Assembly: GCA_016290905.1 (NCBI GenBank)
Contig: JAEEVO010000004.1
Coordinates: 1 to 64,000, forward strand
Direction of reading: 5' to 3'
DNA length: 64,000 nucleotides
From: Lachnospiraceae bacterium
GTDB lineage: Bacteria > Bacillota > Clostridia > Lachnospirales > Lachnospiraceae
The position numbers and the translations under genes were made by a program. Under the pieces are notes generated by a model, which was not told where the DNA came from, ran no database searches, and worked only from the letters and a program-made list of their open reading frames with translations. Positions 1-10,289 of the stretch are shown here, piece after piece (positions within the stretch are counted from its first letter, which is position 1; each line of letters begins with the position of its first letter).

Positions 1-227
1 CCTATATCGTCCGTTTTACTGTTTATTTGGGTAGTATTTCTACTTCCGTTCAACTTGCCATCTCTCAATGGCTTACCTCGTTAGAGGTAATGAAATTTTA
101 GGAAATTTCAAGGTTGTCTTGCTATTCAGTTATCAAGGTTTAATCGCGTCTCTCTTAAGTTTTGAACTGCTTTCGGCTCACATTCAAGTGGCTCGTTTTT
201 GTTCTCTTCTCTCAAGCGACAAGACGC

Positions 228-256
228 ATTATATCACCATAAAATTTGTTTGTCAA
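228..256 (-). promoter_or_regulatory. Consensus sigma-A promoter, probably of an rRNA operon lying beyond the left edge
   Basis: Minus strand TTGACA (251-256), 17-nt spacer, TATAAT (228-233). The downstream leader contains AACCTTGATAACTGAATAGCAAGACAACCTTGAAA, typical of Firmicutes rRNA leader/spacer regions. The rRNA itself is not in the window. Confidence 0.6.
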
Positions 257-350
257 CTACTTTTTTTAGTTTTTTTAACATTTTTAATATTTCGCACAAT
301 TCAGACAATTTATCGTTTTTCCGTCTGTTTTTTCACATCTGTTTCAACCC

Positions 351-851
351 TTATAAAAGCCTTGATTTATCTATTATTTCCTTAACCAGCTGCCAAGCTA
401 TCCCGCCTTCTCGAAGCATTCCCGGAGCATCGTTCAGGTCAAACCATTTTGCAGAATCTACTTCTCCCGAAAGTACAAATTCCTTCTTGTCTGCCTTCAC
501 CATGAATCCCAGCATAAGCAGATTTTTCTTTTCATACGGATAACTTCTTATATAGGTAAGCTCTCTTACGTTTAAGCCAAGCTCCTCCTCTACCTCACGC
601 TTTACCGTTTCTTCTGCAGACTCCCCGCTCTTCATATGACCGGCTACACATACATAGTTTACGTTTGAAACATATCCCTGTCTGAGCAGTGCTATTTCAT
701 TGAGCTCATTTATAACGGCACAGATTATTGAAGTATTAAAATAATCCCACAGGGGCGCCTGACACTGAGGGCAAAAAGGCATCATGCCTTCATCTCCGAT
801 TTCTTTTTCAGTAGCCTTCGATCCGCAGACCGGACAAAAATTCATCTTCAT
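351..851 (-). CDS. NUDIX hydrolase with N-terminal zinc ribbon
   Basis: CPVCGSKA...CPQC zinc ribbon and a Nudix box-like GHMKSGESAEETVKREVEEELGL. Confidence 0.9.
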   Translation of the reverse strand: MKMNFCPVCGSKATEKEIGDEGMMPFCPQCQAPLWDYFNTSIICAVINELNEIALLRQGYVSNVNYVCVAGHMKSGESAEETVKREVEEELGLNVRELTYIRSYPYEKKNLLMLGFMVKADKKEFVLSGEVDSAKWFDLNDAPGMLREGGIAWQLVKEIIDKSRLL

Positions 852-1053
852 ATTATATTCTCCAGTATGTATTATTCTTTTAATTCATTAAGACGGCATC
901 TTCAACACGCTTGACGCCGGCCATTGCTGCAACATTATCATTCCCGTTGTAAATTTCTAAGCCATGCGTCCAGCAATCCGTAAAAATTTCTTTATATTTT
1001 TCAAAAAGCCCGGGGAAATATTCCCCGAGCTTCAGATTATAAAAGAACCGCTT

Positions 1054-2793
1054 TTATTTCTTAAATCCGTCCTTCAAAGAAACGCTTCTGTTGAATACAA
1101 GATGGTCGGCACTGCTGTCCTTGTTGTCAAGGCAGAAGAAGCCCACACGCATAAACTGGAATGTAGGAGCATTGGTTCCGGTCTTATTCTCTCTCTTGTC
1201 AAATTCCACTGCTACATCAAGCATGGATTTTTCAACCTTGCAGTTTGTAAGGACCGTCAGGCTCTCCGGGTTAAGTGCCTCAAGGAAATTCTTATCGGGA
1301 CCGTCCGGCTGAGGATCTGAGAACAGATTATCATATAAACGTACTTCAGCATCAAGGCAGTTTTCCGAATCTACCCAGTGGATTGTTGCACCCTTTACCT
1401 TTCTTCCGTCCGCAGGGTCTCCGCCGCGTGAATCAGGATCATACTCGCAAAGAACTTCCGTTACATTCCCGTTCTCATCCTTTACACAGCCTGTACAGGT
1501 AACCAGATAAGCACCCTTAAGCCTTACCTCATTCCCTTTGAACATTCTTTTGTACTTAGGGATAGGCTCTTCCATGAAGTCATCTTCTTCTATATATAAA
1601 TGACGGCTGAATGTAATCTTATGAGTTCCCTGCGAAGGATCCGTCGGATTGTTTTCCACCTCAAAGGTCTCTGTCTGTCCTTCCGGATAGTTGGTAACCG
1701 TAAGCTTCACAGGATGAAGCACTGCCATGGTACGCTCGGCCGTTGCGTTAAGGTCGTCCCTTAAGCATCTTTCAAGCTCTGCAAATTCTATTACATTGGT
1801 ATTTTTAGCCACGCCTATAGTATCGCAGAAAGTCCTGATGGACTTTGCGGTATATCCGCGGCGTCTCAGACCGCAAAGAGTAGGCATTCTCGGATCGTCC
1901 CAGCCCGAAACATACTTTTCCTCTACAAGCTGTCTGAGCTTTCTCTTACTCATAACCGTATGGTCGATGCCAAGACGGGCAAACTCTATCTGTCTCGGCT
2001 TATGGTACGGTATCGAAACATTCTCTACAACCCAGTTATACAAAGGCCTGTGATCCTCGTACTCAAGTGAGCAAAGCGAGTGCGTGATACCTTCAAGAGC
2101 ATCCTGAATGGGATGTGCAAAGTCATACATCGGGAAGATGCACCACTTTGTGCCCTGACGATGATGGTTGATGAAACGTATCCTGTAGATTACGGGATCA
2201 CGCATGTTGAAATTGCCGCTTGCCAGGTCAATCTTGGCTCTGAGCGTCATCTTGCCTTCTTCAATCTCACCGTTTTTCATTTTTTCAAATAACGCAAGAT
2301 TCTCTTCTATCGGCCTGTCCCTGTAAGGAGAACGTGCAGGTGTTGTCGTATCGCCCCTGTACTCCTTGAACTGCTCGGGAGTAAGCTCACAGACATATGC
2401 AAGACCTTTTTTTATAAGTTCTATGGCATATTCATAGTCCTTTTCAAAATAATCCGAGCCATAAAAGAATCTGTCACCCCAGTCAAAGCCCAGCCAATGG
2501 ATATCCTGCTTAATTGCATCAACGTATTCCGTATCTTCCTTTGCCGGATTTGTGTCGTCCATACGGAGGTTGCAGAGTCCGCCGAATTTCTCAGCCATAC
2601 CGAAATCTATGCAAAGTGCTTTACAATGTCCGATATGAAGATAACCGTTAGGCTCCGGTGGGAAACGTGTATGTACAGTCTTTCCTTCATACTGACCGCC
2701 CTTTGATATATCCTCTTCTATGAAATTGTAGATGAAATTCCTGGTGTTTTCATCCGCTTCGGGGATATTTGTCAATTTCTCTTCGTCTGCCAT
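1054..2793 (-). CDS. glnS: Glutaminyl-tRNA synthetase
   Basis: RFPPEPNGYLHIGHCKA HIGH motif and VMSKRKL KMSKS-type motif; about 579 aa; GlnRS-specific C-terminal anticodon-binding region. Confidence 0.96.
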   Translation of the reverse strand: MADEEKLTNIPEADENTRNFIYNFIEEDISKGGQYEGKTVHTRFPPEPNGYLHIGHCKALCIDFGMAEKFGGLCNLRMDDTNPAKEDTEYVDAIKQDIHWLGFDWGDRFFYGSDYFEKDYEYAIELIKKGLAYVCELTPEQFKEYRGDTTTPARSPYRDRPIEENLALFEKMKNGEIEEGKMTLRAKIDLASGNFNMRDPVIYRIRFINHHRQGTKWCIFPMYDFAHPIQDALEGITHSLCSLEYEDHRPLYNWVVENVSIPYHKPRQIEFARLGIDHTVMSKRKLRQLVEEKYVSGWDDPRMPTLCGLRRRGYTAKSIRTFCDTIGVAKNTNVIEFAELERCLRDDLNATAERTMAVLHPVKLTVTNYPEGQTETFEVENNPTDPSQGTHKITFSRHLYIEEDDFMEEPIPKYKRMFKGNEVRLKGAYLVTCTGCVKDENGNVTEVLCEYDPDSRGGDPADGRKVKGATIHWVDSENCLDAEVRLYDNLFSDPQPDGPDKNFLEALNPESLTVLTNCKVEKSMLDVAVEFDKRENKTGTNAPTFQFMRVGFFCLDNKDSSADHLVFNRSVSLKDGFKK

Positions 2794-2983
2794 AGTGTTT
2801 TCCTCGCTTTTAAAATGGTATTACCTATTATATATGTTGTTCTTTGTAATTTCAAGTAAAAAGTTTAGTAATTTTCAAGCACATTCTCAATATCTCTGAA
2901 ACATTCCTTTCATCAAATTTACCTTGCAAGAACAAAGCCACTATATTATAATGCTATTTATAAAATAAAAGGGAAAACAGATC

Positions 2984-3886
2984 ATGGCAACTAAGAATAA
3001 ACAGACAATCGGGGCATTTCTTATCATCCTTGCAGGATGCTTCTGGGGGAGCATGGGTATCTTTGTAAGGAGACTGGGAACATATGGATTTGATTCGATC
3101 CAGATTGTCTCCATACGTGTGACGATCGCAGCATTGATCTTTGCTGTAATACTATTGTTTAAAGACCGTTCGGGATTTAAGATCTCACTACGAGATATCC
3201 CGCTGTATTTAGGTTTGGGCTTTGGCAGCATCTTATTTTTTACGGTCTGCTATTTTACGGCAATCACTATGATGTCACTGTCAACGGCAGCAATACTTCT
3301 CTATACTTCCCCCATATGGATCATGCTTATGTCAGTGCTGTTCTTTAGGGAAAAGCTGACAAAAAAGAAACTGATTGCACTGCTACTTGCCTTTGGAGGA
3401 TGTGTCCTGGTTTCCGGAATTTCAGGAGATGGCATCTCTCCTTTAGGCCTGCTGGTAGGCCTTGGTTCAGGGATTGGATATGGTTTATACAGTATTTTAG
3501 GGACAGTTGCTCTAAGGAAATACTCCCCGTTTACGGTTACATCTTATACATTTATGTTTGCTGCCATCGGCTCATGGGTTATATGTCGTCCCGTAGATAT
3601 GCTTTCAAAATTCTCAGATGCTTCAGATCTTGGATTTTTGATATTCTTCTGCGGATTAACTGCTTTGATCACAGCAGTGATCCCCTTCTTAGCATATACT
3701 CTCGGACTAAAGTATGTCGAAGCAAGCAAAGCAGGTATCATAGCCACTATTGAACCCATGGTGGCAACATTGGTCGGGATCATCGTATTTTCCGAACCGT
3801 TAACACTTTTATCCGGTTTGGGGATAATTTTGATCCTGGCGGCAGTGATCATACTGAATATTAACCGGTCTCCGGTAAATACATAG
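2984..3886 (+). CDS. EamA/DMT family transporter
   Basis: About 10 TM segments in two EamA repeats (GCFWGSMGIFVRR; PMVATLVGIIVFSEPLT). Confidence 0.88.
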   Translation: MATKNKQTIGAFLIILAGCFWGSMGIFVRRLGTYGFDSIQIVSIRVTIAALIFAVILLFKDRSGFKISLRDIPLYLGLGFGSILFFTVCYFTAITMMSLSTAAILLYTSPIWIMLMSVLFFREKLTKKKLIALLLAFGGCVLVSGISGDGISPLGLLVGLGSGIGYGLYSILGTVALRKYSPFTVTSYTFMFAAIGSWVICRPVDMLSKFSDASDLGFLIFFCGLTALITAVIPFLAYTLGLKYVEASKAGIIATIEPMVATLVGIIVFSEPLTLLSGLGIILILAAVIILNINRSPVNT

Positions 3887-3946
3887 GATAGGGTCAATGA
3901 CATAAAATACAAATAGATTCTTTGTTTAAAAAAGGAGCGGATCAAG

Positions 3947-5248
3947 ATGGAAAAAGTATATGTCCTAGGTCATAGGAATCCTGATTTTGACAGTGTATGC
4001 TCTGCATATGCCTATGCAAAACTGAAAAATATGATCGACCCACAAAAAAAGTATATTCCCGTTCGCTGTGGGCATCTTCCGAAGAGCATGAAAAAAGTCT
4101 TTGCGGAATTGGGCGTGGAGCCGCCCGAGTACATCCGGGATGTTTTTCCCAAGGTAAGCGATGTATATCTTACTTCGTCAACCGTGATTGATGCCGATGC
4201 TCCGTTAAATATGGTAGCCGCGTCATATAAAGCTACCAACCCTTCCGTTATCCCCGTATTTGAGAAAGACAGATTTTACGGCTTGCTGAGTGTTGATGAT
4301 ATCACAAGCTGGGCTATGGAGGAACTGTCCAGGAAAGGTAAAATAAGCGATATCCCCCGTGTTCGTGATATAATGCGCCCGGAGGAGGAACCGGTCGAGG
4401 CTTCTGAAATGTTTGAGGAAGCAAAAAGGAAGCTTTCTTCATCCAAGAAACGCGGCCTTGCAGTCATGGAAAACGGCAATTTTGTCGGATTTGTTACCAG
4501 AAGATGTTTCTTGAAATCCCCCAAGAATAATGTTATCCTTATGGATCACAATGAGGCAAAGCAAAGCGTAAAAGGTATTGAAACAGCCAATGTCGTGGAG
4601 ATCATAGACCATCACAGGCTGGATTCGGTAAAAACGGAACTTCCCATTTTTATTGACGCCGAGCCTGTTGGCAGTACCTGCACCATCGTGTTCAGAAAAT
4701 ATATCCAGGAAGGTATAACTCCGGATACGGCTTCCGCCAAGATGCTGCTAGCCGGGATTGTATCGGATACACTGATACTGAGAAGTCCTACCACCACCCC
4801 GGTAGATGTGGCTTCGGCAAATCGGCTTGCCGCGATTATCGGAGAAGATCTGAAAGAGATCGGACTAAGGATGTTCTCATGTATGGAAGGTCTCAAAAAC
4901 CGCGCGCCCAAAGAGGCTGTGGAATCGGATTTCAAGACATACAGCGAAAAGAATCTGAAGATAGGCATAGGCCAGTGCGAATGTACTACATTGGAAGATG
5001 TAGAGGATTACAGGGCTGAGTACATTGAAGCTTTGGAGGATATAAGGAAGCGTCAGGAACTTGACTGGGCAGTCCTCATGATCACAGATGTGCTCCGCGA
5101 GCACAGCGTTTTGCTCTCCACAGATTTTGTGGCAGGCAGTCATCTGCCTTACAGCCTGATATCCGATCATGTGTATGATATGCCGGGTGTCATGAGCCGT
5201 AAAAAACAGCTCCTACCGGAGATATTGCACGCGATAGCTGAAGGCTAA
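3947..5248 (+). CDS. ppaC: Manganese-dependent (family II) inorganic pyrophosphatase with inserted CBS domains
   Basis: GHRNPDFDSVCSA, DHNEAKQS, EIIDHHRLD DHH motifs and a central CBS pair; 433 aa. Confidence 0.88.
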   Translation: MEKVYVLGHRNPDFDSVCSAYAYAKLKNMIDPQKKYIPVRCGHLPKSMKKVFAELGVEPPEYIRDVFPKVSDVYLTSSTVIDADAPLNMVAASYKATNPSVIPVFEKDRFYGLLSVDDITSWAMEELSRKGKISDIPRVRDIMRPEEEPVEASEMFEEAKRKLSSSKKRGLAVMENGNFVGFVTRRCFLKSPKNNVILMDHNEAKQSVKGIETANVVEIIDHHRLDSVKTELPIFIDAEPVGSTCTIVFRKYIQEGITPDTASAKMLLAGIVSDTLILRSPTTTPVDVASANRLAAIIGEDLKEIGLRMFSCMEGLKNRAPKEAVESDFKTYSEKNLKIGIGQCECTTLEDVEDYRAEYIEALEDIRKRQELDWAVLMITDVLREHSVLLSTDFVAGSHLPYSLISDHVYDMPGVMSRKKQLLPEILHAIAEG

Positions 5249-5314
5249 GGAAATGAACTTCGACATGAATACTATACGGTCGTTACAAAATATTTTTCGT
5301 TTTAAAAAAAATAC

Positions 5315-5343
5315 TTGACATCCGGAATATTTCATGATATTAT
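5315..5343 (+). promoter_or_regulatory. sigma-A promoter of the tRNA-Ser
   Basis: TTGACA (5315-5320), 17-nt spacer, TATTAT (5338-5343), about 16 nt upstream of the tRNA. Confidence 0.7.
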
Positions 5344-5358
5344 CTTTTAGTGTTGTTC

Positions 5359-5444
5359 GGAGAGTTGGCCGAGTGGTTGAAGGCGCTGGTCTTGAAAACC
5401 AGTGATCCCGTAAGGGACCGTGGGTTCGAATCCCACATTCTCCG
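5359..5444 (+). tRNA. tRNA-Ser (UGA)
   Basis: GGAGAGT/ATTCTCC acceptor stem, long variable arm, anticodon stem-loop CTGGT-CTTGAAA-ACCAG, GTGGGTTCGAATCCCAC T-arm. Confidence 0.96.
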
Positions 5445-5460
5445 CGAGATTTTCAACATC

Positions 5461-5493
5461 GAATGACCACCAATGCAGGTGGTCATTCTTTTG
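5461..5493 (+). terminator. Rho-independent terminator
   Basis: GAATGACCACC-aatgca-GGTGGTCATTC followed by TTTTG. Confidence 0.8.
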
Positions 5494-5546
5494 TAGAAGA
5501 TTTTCGTTTTTTATATGACCCGGTGACGGGGTGATTTAGGTTCTTT

Positions 5547-5635
5547 GGAGAAATACCCAAGAGGCTGAAGGGGCTCCCCTGGAAAGGGAGTAGAGCGTTA
5601 ATAGCGCTGCATGGGTTCAAATCCCATTTTCTCCG
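5547..5635 (+). tRNA. tRNA-Ser (GGA)
   Basis: GGAGAAA...TTTCTCC acceptor stem, CTCCC-CTGGAAA-GGGAG anticodon arm, long variable arm, TGGGTTCAAATCCCA T-arm. Confidence 0.96.
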
Positions 5636-5636
5636 C

Positions 5637-5676
5637 TAAAAAAGATCTGACCTTAATATGTGTCAGATCTTTTTTA
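5637..5676. terminator. Bidirectional terminator between tRNA-Ser and the convergent gene
   Basis: AAAAAAGATCTGAC...GTCAGATCTTTTTT hairpin. Confidence 0.85.
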
Positions 5677-5678
5677 TT

Positions 5679-5945
5679 TCAGTCCTTGGTCCAGTACGGT
5701 TTCTGGTCTTTATGCGAGTACCCTTTCAATCTTTCTTGGAATACCTGCAGGGTATCTTCATACTTGGCGGCGGATTTCTCCTTGATCCGGCCTTGCTCCT
5801 TAAACCTTGTGAGGGCCGATTCAAACTCCGCCAGGTTTTTCTGGGCGTTATCCTTATAATTGTTGCTCATGTTCATCTGCATCTCGGACAGTATCTCGTC
5901 CAGCTTCTTTTCATATTTATTCTTAAAAAGGTCCGTCAATCCCAT
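5679..5945 (-). CDS. Small helical protein of unknown function (88 aa)
   Basis: Complete ORF with upstream RBS-like sequence; ends at the bidirectional terminator. Confidence 0.7.
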   Translation of the reverse strand: MGLTDLFKNKYEKKLDEILSEMQMNMSNNYKDNAQKNLAEFESALTRFKEQGRIKEKSAAKYEDTLQVFQERLKGYSHKDQKPYWTKD

Positions 5946-6062
5946 AATTCTTCTCCTGAAATTCCTAAACTTTTCATCACCATAATGTTTTACTTTCTTT
6001 TGCGTGGTTTTGTATTTCTTTGATATTCTGTGTCCATTGCAAAAAACAATAAAGAAAGCTGT

Positions 6063-6692
6063 TTACAGTTGCATCAGTATCGCACGGCAGGGTGCTCCGT
6101 CAGCTCCGCCCAGGTTTATCGGTGCGGCATCAAGTAAGTAAATACCTTCTTCAACGTCTGCAAGCCTGATCCCTTCAAGAAGCACTATTTCAGCCCCAAG
6201 CATAATAAGGTGTACCGCCATGGGAGCATCCTCAGGTCCCACAGTCTGAGATTCGTTACCAAACAACAGAAGATTACTCTCGACAAATACCTTTGCAGCC
6301 TCTTCAGTCACCACAGCTTTGCCTTTTACCAGTATTCGCCTGCATTTATCGGGCGTTTCGACCTTAATGCACGGTGCATTCTCTTCAGCAAATGCCTTAT
6401 TTGCTTTTTCTACCATCTTCCGGGCATCATCTCCGGTGATATTTCCCTCGAATTCAGTCACATATGCAAAACCTACAAACCTCTCCATAGACACTTCATC
6501 GATCTTTTTCCCGCTGTCGATAAAATGATACGGTGCATCCACATGCGTTCCGTTATGAGCGCACATCTTGATCGCAGTTAGGTTGCATACAGCGCCTTCA
6601 TTTATCTTCATAACACTGATTTTTTCCGGCTGAGGATCCCCCGGGAATACATTGCAGTTAAATACTTCCTGTGAAATATCATAAATCTTCAT
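6063..6692 (-). CDS. Cyclase family protein (kynurenine formamidase-like)
   Basis: MKIYDISQEV...FPGDPQPE and HNGTHVDAPYHF metal-binding motif. Confidence 0.88.
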   Translation of the reverse strand: MKIYDISQEVFNCNVFPGDPQPEKISVMKINEGAVCNLTAIKMCAHNGTHVDAPYHFIDSGKKIDEVSMERFVGFAYVTEFEGNITGDDARKMVEKANKAFAEENAPCIKVETPDKCRRILVKGKAVVTEEAAKVFVESNLLLFGNESQTVGPEDAPMAVHLIMLGAEIVLLEGIRLADVEEGIYLLDAAPINLGGADGAPCRAILMQL

Positions 6693-6738
6693 ACACTTCT
6701 CCTTCCTTATCGGTGATCACCGTTTCCTTTAAGCATTG

Positions 6739-7770
6739 TCACATGAGTTTCTCACAAATATCCCACTCCGCTTTGTTATTCAGATAAACGTCGGTATAGA
6801 CCGCATCCCATGTGGAGTGCGCCGACATTACGTTAAATCCGTAAAGATATGTTTCCCTCATAAAGGAATATACATCTGTTGAGAAATTGATCTTGTACTC
6901 TCCCGTTGCAAGATGCTCGGCATTCGAATACTTTGCCATGAAGTATCCCGTTTTTTTCTCATCATTCTCGTTATAATCAAAAGAAACGACAAATACGGAC
7001 ATCTGCTTTGAATAATCTTTTTTAACAAGTGTATATACGGCATACACCTTAAAACTGTCCTTTATGTATGCAAAATCGGAATCATCGCACTCCGTTACCG
7101 CTTTTTGTATAGCGTTTTTCTTCAATGCCTCAAGATCTTCCTCTCCGACCGCGGTAATATCGGTAACATATTCATTAAGTCCCGCAACGGTATATTTCTT
7201 TTCAGTTTCGGTAAGAACATACTTTGTATTTTTCTGCGTAACCGTATCCTTACCGTACTTTACGGTGATCGTATCTCCGTTACTCAGCTTTTCCATATCG
7301 CCGGTCGTCTTTTCTATCGAGGAGACGGCATTTACGTTTGCATCATAAAGCCTTGCTCTGCCGGCACCGCTTATACCGTCAAACTTGATCGTAAGCTTAT
7401 CAAAAGGATTAATCTCCTTAACCGTTTCCTGTGCTTCGTTTTTGGAACGCTCGGAATTTTTCTTCATGATCCCACCGACAACCCCTAGCGAAATGCAGCC
7501 CAAGATCAGTATGCATACAATGGTTAAGCATACGACGGCTGGTTTTCTCCTTGTTTTAACCGCATCATCCCCACCGTTCATGTTATCCATTATGTGCTTT
7601 ATCTGCATATCCTGGATATCGTCGCGCTCACGGTCCTTCTTCTCACCGTACTCCTCCGTCATATCGAGGACTGCACCGCAGAATTCGCACACCGTCGTTT
7701 TGTTTCTGTCATCATATTTAACTCTTGCCCCACATGAAGGACAGGTTACGGATTTAACATTAATGGACAT
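6739..7770 (-). CDS. Zinc-ribbon membrane protein
   Basis: CPSCGARVKYDDRNKTTVCEFCG zinc ribbon, then one TM segment. Confidence 0.7.
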   Translation of the reverse strand: MSINVKSVTCPSCGARVKYDDRNKTTVCEFCGAVLDMTEEYGEKKDRERDDIQDMQIKHIMDNMNGGDDAVKTRRKPAVVCLTIVCILILGCISLGVVGGIMKKNSERSKNEAQETVKEINPFDKLTIKFDGISGAGRARLYDANVNAVSSIEKTTGDMEKLSNGDTITVKYGKDTVTQKNTKYVLTETEKKYTVAGLNEYVTDITAVGEEDLEALKKNAIQKAVTECDDSDFAYIKDSFKVYAVYTLVKKDYSKQMSVFVVSFDYNENDEKKTGYFMAKYSNAEHLATGEYKINFSTDVYSFMRETYLYGFNVMSAHSTWDAVYTDVYLNNKAEWDICEKLM

Positions 7771-7850
7771 TTTTACTCCTTCTAAACCAATTTTTATCGC
7801 GCCCGGTACTTAAACCGTTCTTATGACATAAGCGGTTATTGTTGATAAGA

Positions 7851-10028
7851 TCAATTCAGGTCAATATACATTACCGGACGTATACCCATCATAAGATCGT
7901 CAACATGCCTTCCTTCGACATCAACATATTCGTACACGGCTGCCATTTTGTAATAATCGTTTTGATATCCGACACCCGGTGAGCGCAGCCACCACCACTC
8001 CAACTCGCCATCATAACGGTAACAATCAAGAGCTTTGTAGTGTTGTTCACTCGAAAAATCTACATGGAAATACTTCTCAAGCTCTTCCAAAGACAAGAGG
8101 AATATATGGTCTTTTGTATCTTTTCCTCCATCAGTGCCATAGATGGGATTCTTATTGTTCTTAATATTCGTGAGCTTGATCAATGCCCTTTCGTAAGTAG
8201 AAAATGCGTCATAATAGAAATAACCGTTAAGCCATTCACGAAGCGGACTCTTATCCCATGTAATTTTTTTATTCTTTTCGTTATATTCCCCCATTTCGAC
8301 AATATACTTGCTAAGAAGCATCACCCTGTTGTTCTTTTCATCGTAATCAAGGATCTGCCACTCCAAGTCTTCCAATTTATAGTCCATGGGGTCATCTTCT
8401 TTTTGTATGTTATAGCTTCCGAATTTGACCAGTAGCTGAGAGAGCACCTCCATGTTGCCGGGCGTGAGATTGTTTTCTTTTATTATCTCGTCAGTCAGTT
8501 TAATCCTGAAAACGGGACGGACTCCGGTAGAATAATTAACTTTAAAAGACTCTCCCCAAGGCTCGTAATCTCCGCCATAATCCACATAGAGAGCGTATTT
8601 GGCATTCAGATAAAGCGGTGAATAGTCCGGGTCTCCTCCATTATAGCTGACACCCATTGAACGAAGCCACCAGCATCCTGTCTCGCCGTTTTTATACGTT
8701 GCAGTCCTGTTCTCATCCTTGGAGCGTTCCGCATCCTCTATGAGATATTCCTCAACCTCTTCGTCTGACAGCAGGAAAACCTTGTCTTCAACATTTTCGT
8801 GGATGACAGGCGTTATCAGCGACCTCTCCTTCTCCGTAAATGCAGTCTTATAAAAATCCTCATTCAGCCATTTCCTCAAAGAACACGTTTCCCATGTGAC
8901 ATTCTTGAGTTTTGTATTGTACTGACGCTCTTCTATGATATTTTTGCTGATAACCAGAGCGCTTTTCCCATCTTCCGAGTATGCAAGTACTTCCCATTCA
9001 AGCTCTGTCTTTTCAGGCTCGGTAACATATACGTCATTATCGTAATCCCAATAGCTCATATTCCAGCTTCCAAGCCTGATATAGTCCTTTTCTGCATTCT
9101 TCTTATACTCTGTAGAAAAGCTGAAATACCCTTTATCCGCAAGTTCAAGAAGCTTGGGATAATGCTTTGAAACATACTCTGCTACATCCTCCGGAACAGT
9201 CTGATTGACTAATTTCTCACATTCAACCCATAAACTGTCGGAATCCGGGTTTATATACAATACGTATTTCGTATCGGGATCAACCGTAACGACCAGTTCA
9301 TCTATACCGTCATCAAAAAATACATCGGAATAACTGGTTTTTACATCCCAACCTTTCCAGTCATTCTCCATGTTAAATGCCAATGCAGCCTTAAGCTTTG
9401 CTTTCACATACTTTTTTAAAACCTTTGAGTCTGACTGCTTTACTTTGAGCTTGATGTTGTTTTTCAGTAGAGGCTTCGTAAATTCGGTATACTTCTTTTT
9501 CGAAACCTTTTCCTCTCCAATATAATACTCTTTCAAATACAGCATCTCATAGGCTTCATATATCATGTTGCATATCTTGGAAAAAGTGCCGTCCGAGAGC
9601 TTATAAACCATATCTTCCTTTATAAAATAATCATTTTCAATGATCTCCAGATAGCAAGTGTCGGAATAATAAACCTTAAACTCGACACTGTCATATAATC
9701 CGGTCGTATCAAGATTGAGACGCAGCATTTCCGAAACTTTTCCTTTTTTATACTTGAAAACAACAAGGTTCTTTTCGGTATCGTCCCCTTTCTCATCAAA
9801 CTTACCGCTTACAAACATAGCTATAAGCTCATCCGTACCATCCTTATCAATGTCTGCAAAAGCATACTTGCACTGTTTGTTTTTGATCTTCTTCTGAAGC
9901 TTTTTTTGAACCTTTGTATTTGAAAGCGCAGCCGCCCGGGTACCTTCCGACGGCATTATAGGTAAAGCAAAACAGAATACCAATACAACAGCTAATAAGA
10001 TTCTTGCAAGTGAATGTTTTTTCAGCAT
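7851..10028 (-). CDS. Secreted protein with two DUF6273-like domains
   Basis: Signal peptide MLKKHSLARILLAVVLVFCFALPIMPS with AAGGAGG RBS; two WxxLRxWLNxxFYxxAF...WWWLRSxG units. Confidence 0.7.
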   Translation of the reverse strand: MLKKHSLARILLAVVLVFCFALPIMPSEGTRAAALSNTKVQKKLQKKIKNKQCKYAFADIDKDGTDELIAMFVSGKFDEKGDDTEKNLVVFKYKKGKVSEMLRLNLDTTGLYDSVEFKVYYSDTCYLEIIENDYFIKEDMVYKLSDGTFSKICNMIYEAYEMLYLKEYYIGEEKVSKKKYTEFTKPLLKNNIKLKVKQSDSKVLKKYVKAKLKAALAFNMENDWKGWDVKTSYSDVFFDDGIDELVVTVDPDTKYVLYINPDSDSLWVECEKLVNQTVPEDVAEYVSKHYPKLLELADKGYFSFSTEYKKNAEKDYIRLGSWNMSYWDYDNDVYVTEPEKTELEWEVLAYSEDGKSALVISKNIIEERQYNTKLKNVTWETCSLRKWLNEDFYKTAFTEKERSLITPVIHENVEDKVFLLSDEEVEEYLIEDAERSKDENRTATYKNGETGCWWLRSMGVSYNGGDPDYSPLYLNAKYALYVDYGGDYEPWGESFKVNYSTGVRPVFRIKLTDEIIKENNLTPGNMEVLSQLLVKFGSYNIQKEDDPMDYKLEDLEWQILDYDEKNNRVMLLSKYIVEMGEYNEKNKKITWDKSPLREWLNGYFYYDAFSTYERALIKLTNIKNNKNPIYGTDGGKDTKDHIFLLSLEELEKYFHVDFSSEQHYKALDCYRYDGELEWWWLRSPGVGYQNDYYKMAAVYEYVDVEGRHVDDLMMGIRPVMYIDLN

Positions 10029-10044
10029 AAAAAACTCCTCCTTC

Positions 10045-10120
10045 GTCAAAGTCACCTCGAAAACGCTTTCAGCGTTTCCTCGGTAACAAAACGATGCTCC
10101 GCATCTTCTGTTTTGTTATA
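10045..10120. repeat. 76-bp REP-like element, copy 1
   Basis: Identical 76 bp at 54791-54866; two internal imperfect hairpins. Confidence 0.9.
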
Positions 10121-10289
10121 TCCTTTATTATGCCACAAATCGCAAAAGTGTCAAGTTTTGCCGCATATTTTTTTGTCCGTTTTTAATCGGATAACCTTGA
10201 CAAATTGTTATTATAGCCTTAAAGTCATAGTATGGAAAGTATTCATCAAGCCGTTTGTGTCCACGTGACGAGAAAGGAAGGATAACCAG

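Noticed and set aside
68-543. Plus-strand ORFs 68-385 and 199-543
   Set aside because: Fall in the rRNA promoter/leader region and antisense to the NUDIX gene; low-complexity hydrophobic translation.
1054-2793. glnS as an unusual gene for Firmicutes
   Set aside because: GlnRS is known in some Firmicutes, so its presence alone is not novel.
10014-10268. 84-aa plus-strand ORF sharing SHLENAFSVSSVTKRCSASSVLLY with 54694-54930
   Set aside because: Shared peptide is just the 76-bp REP read in one frame; not a conserved protein.
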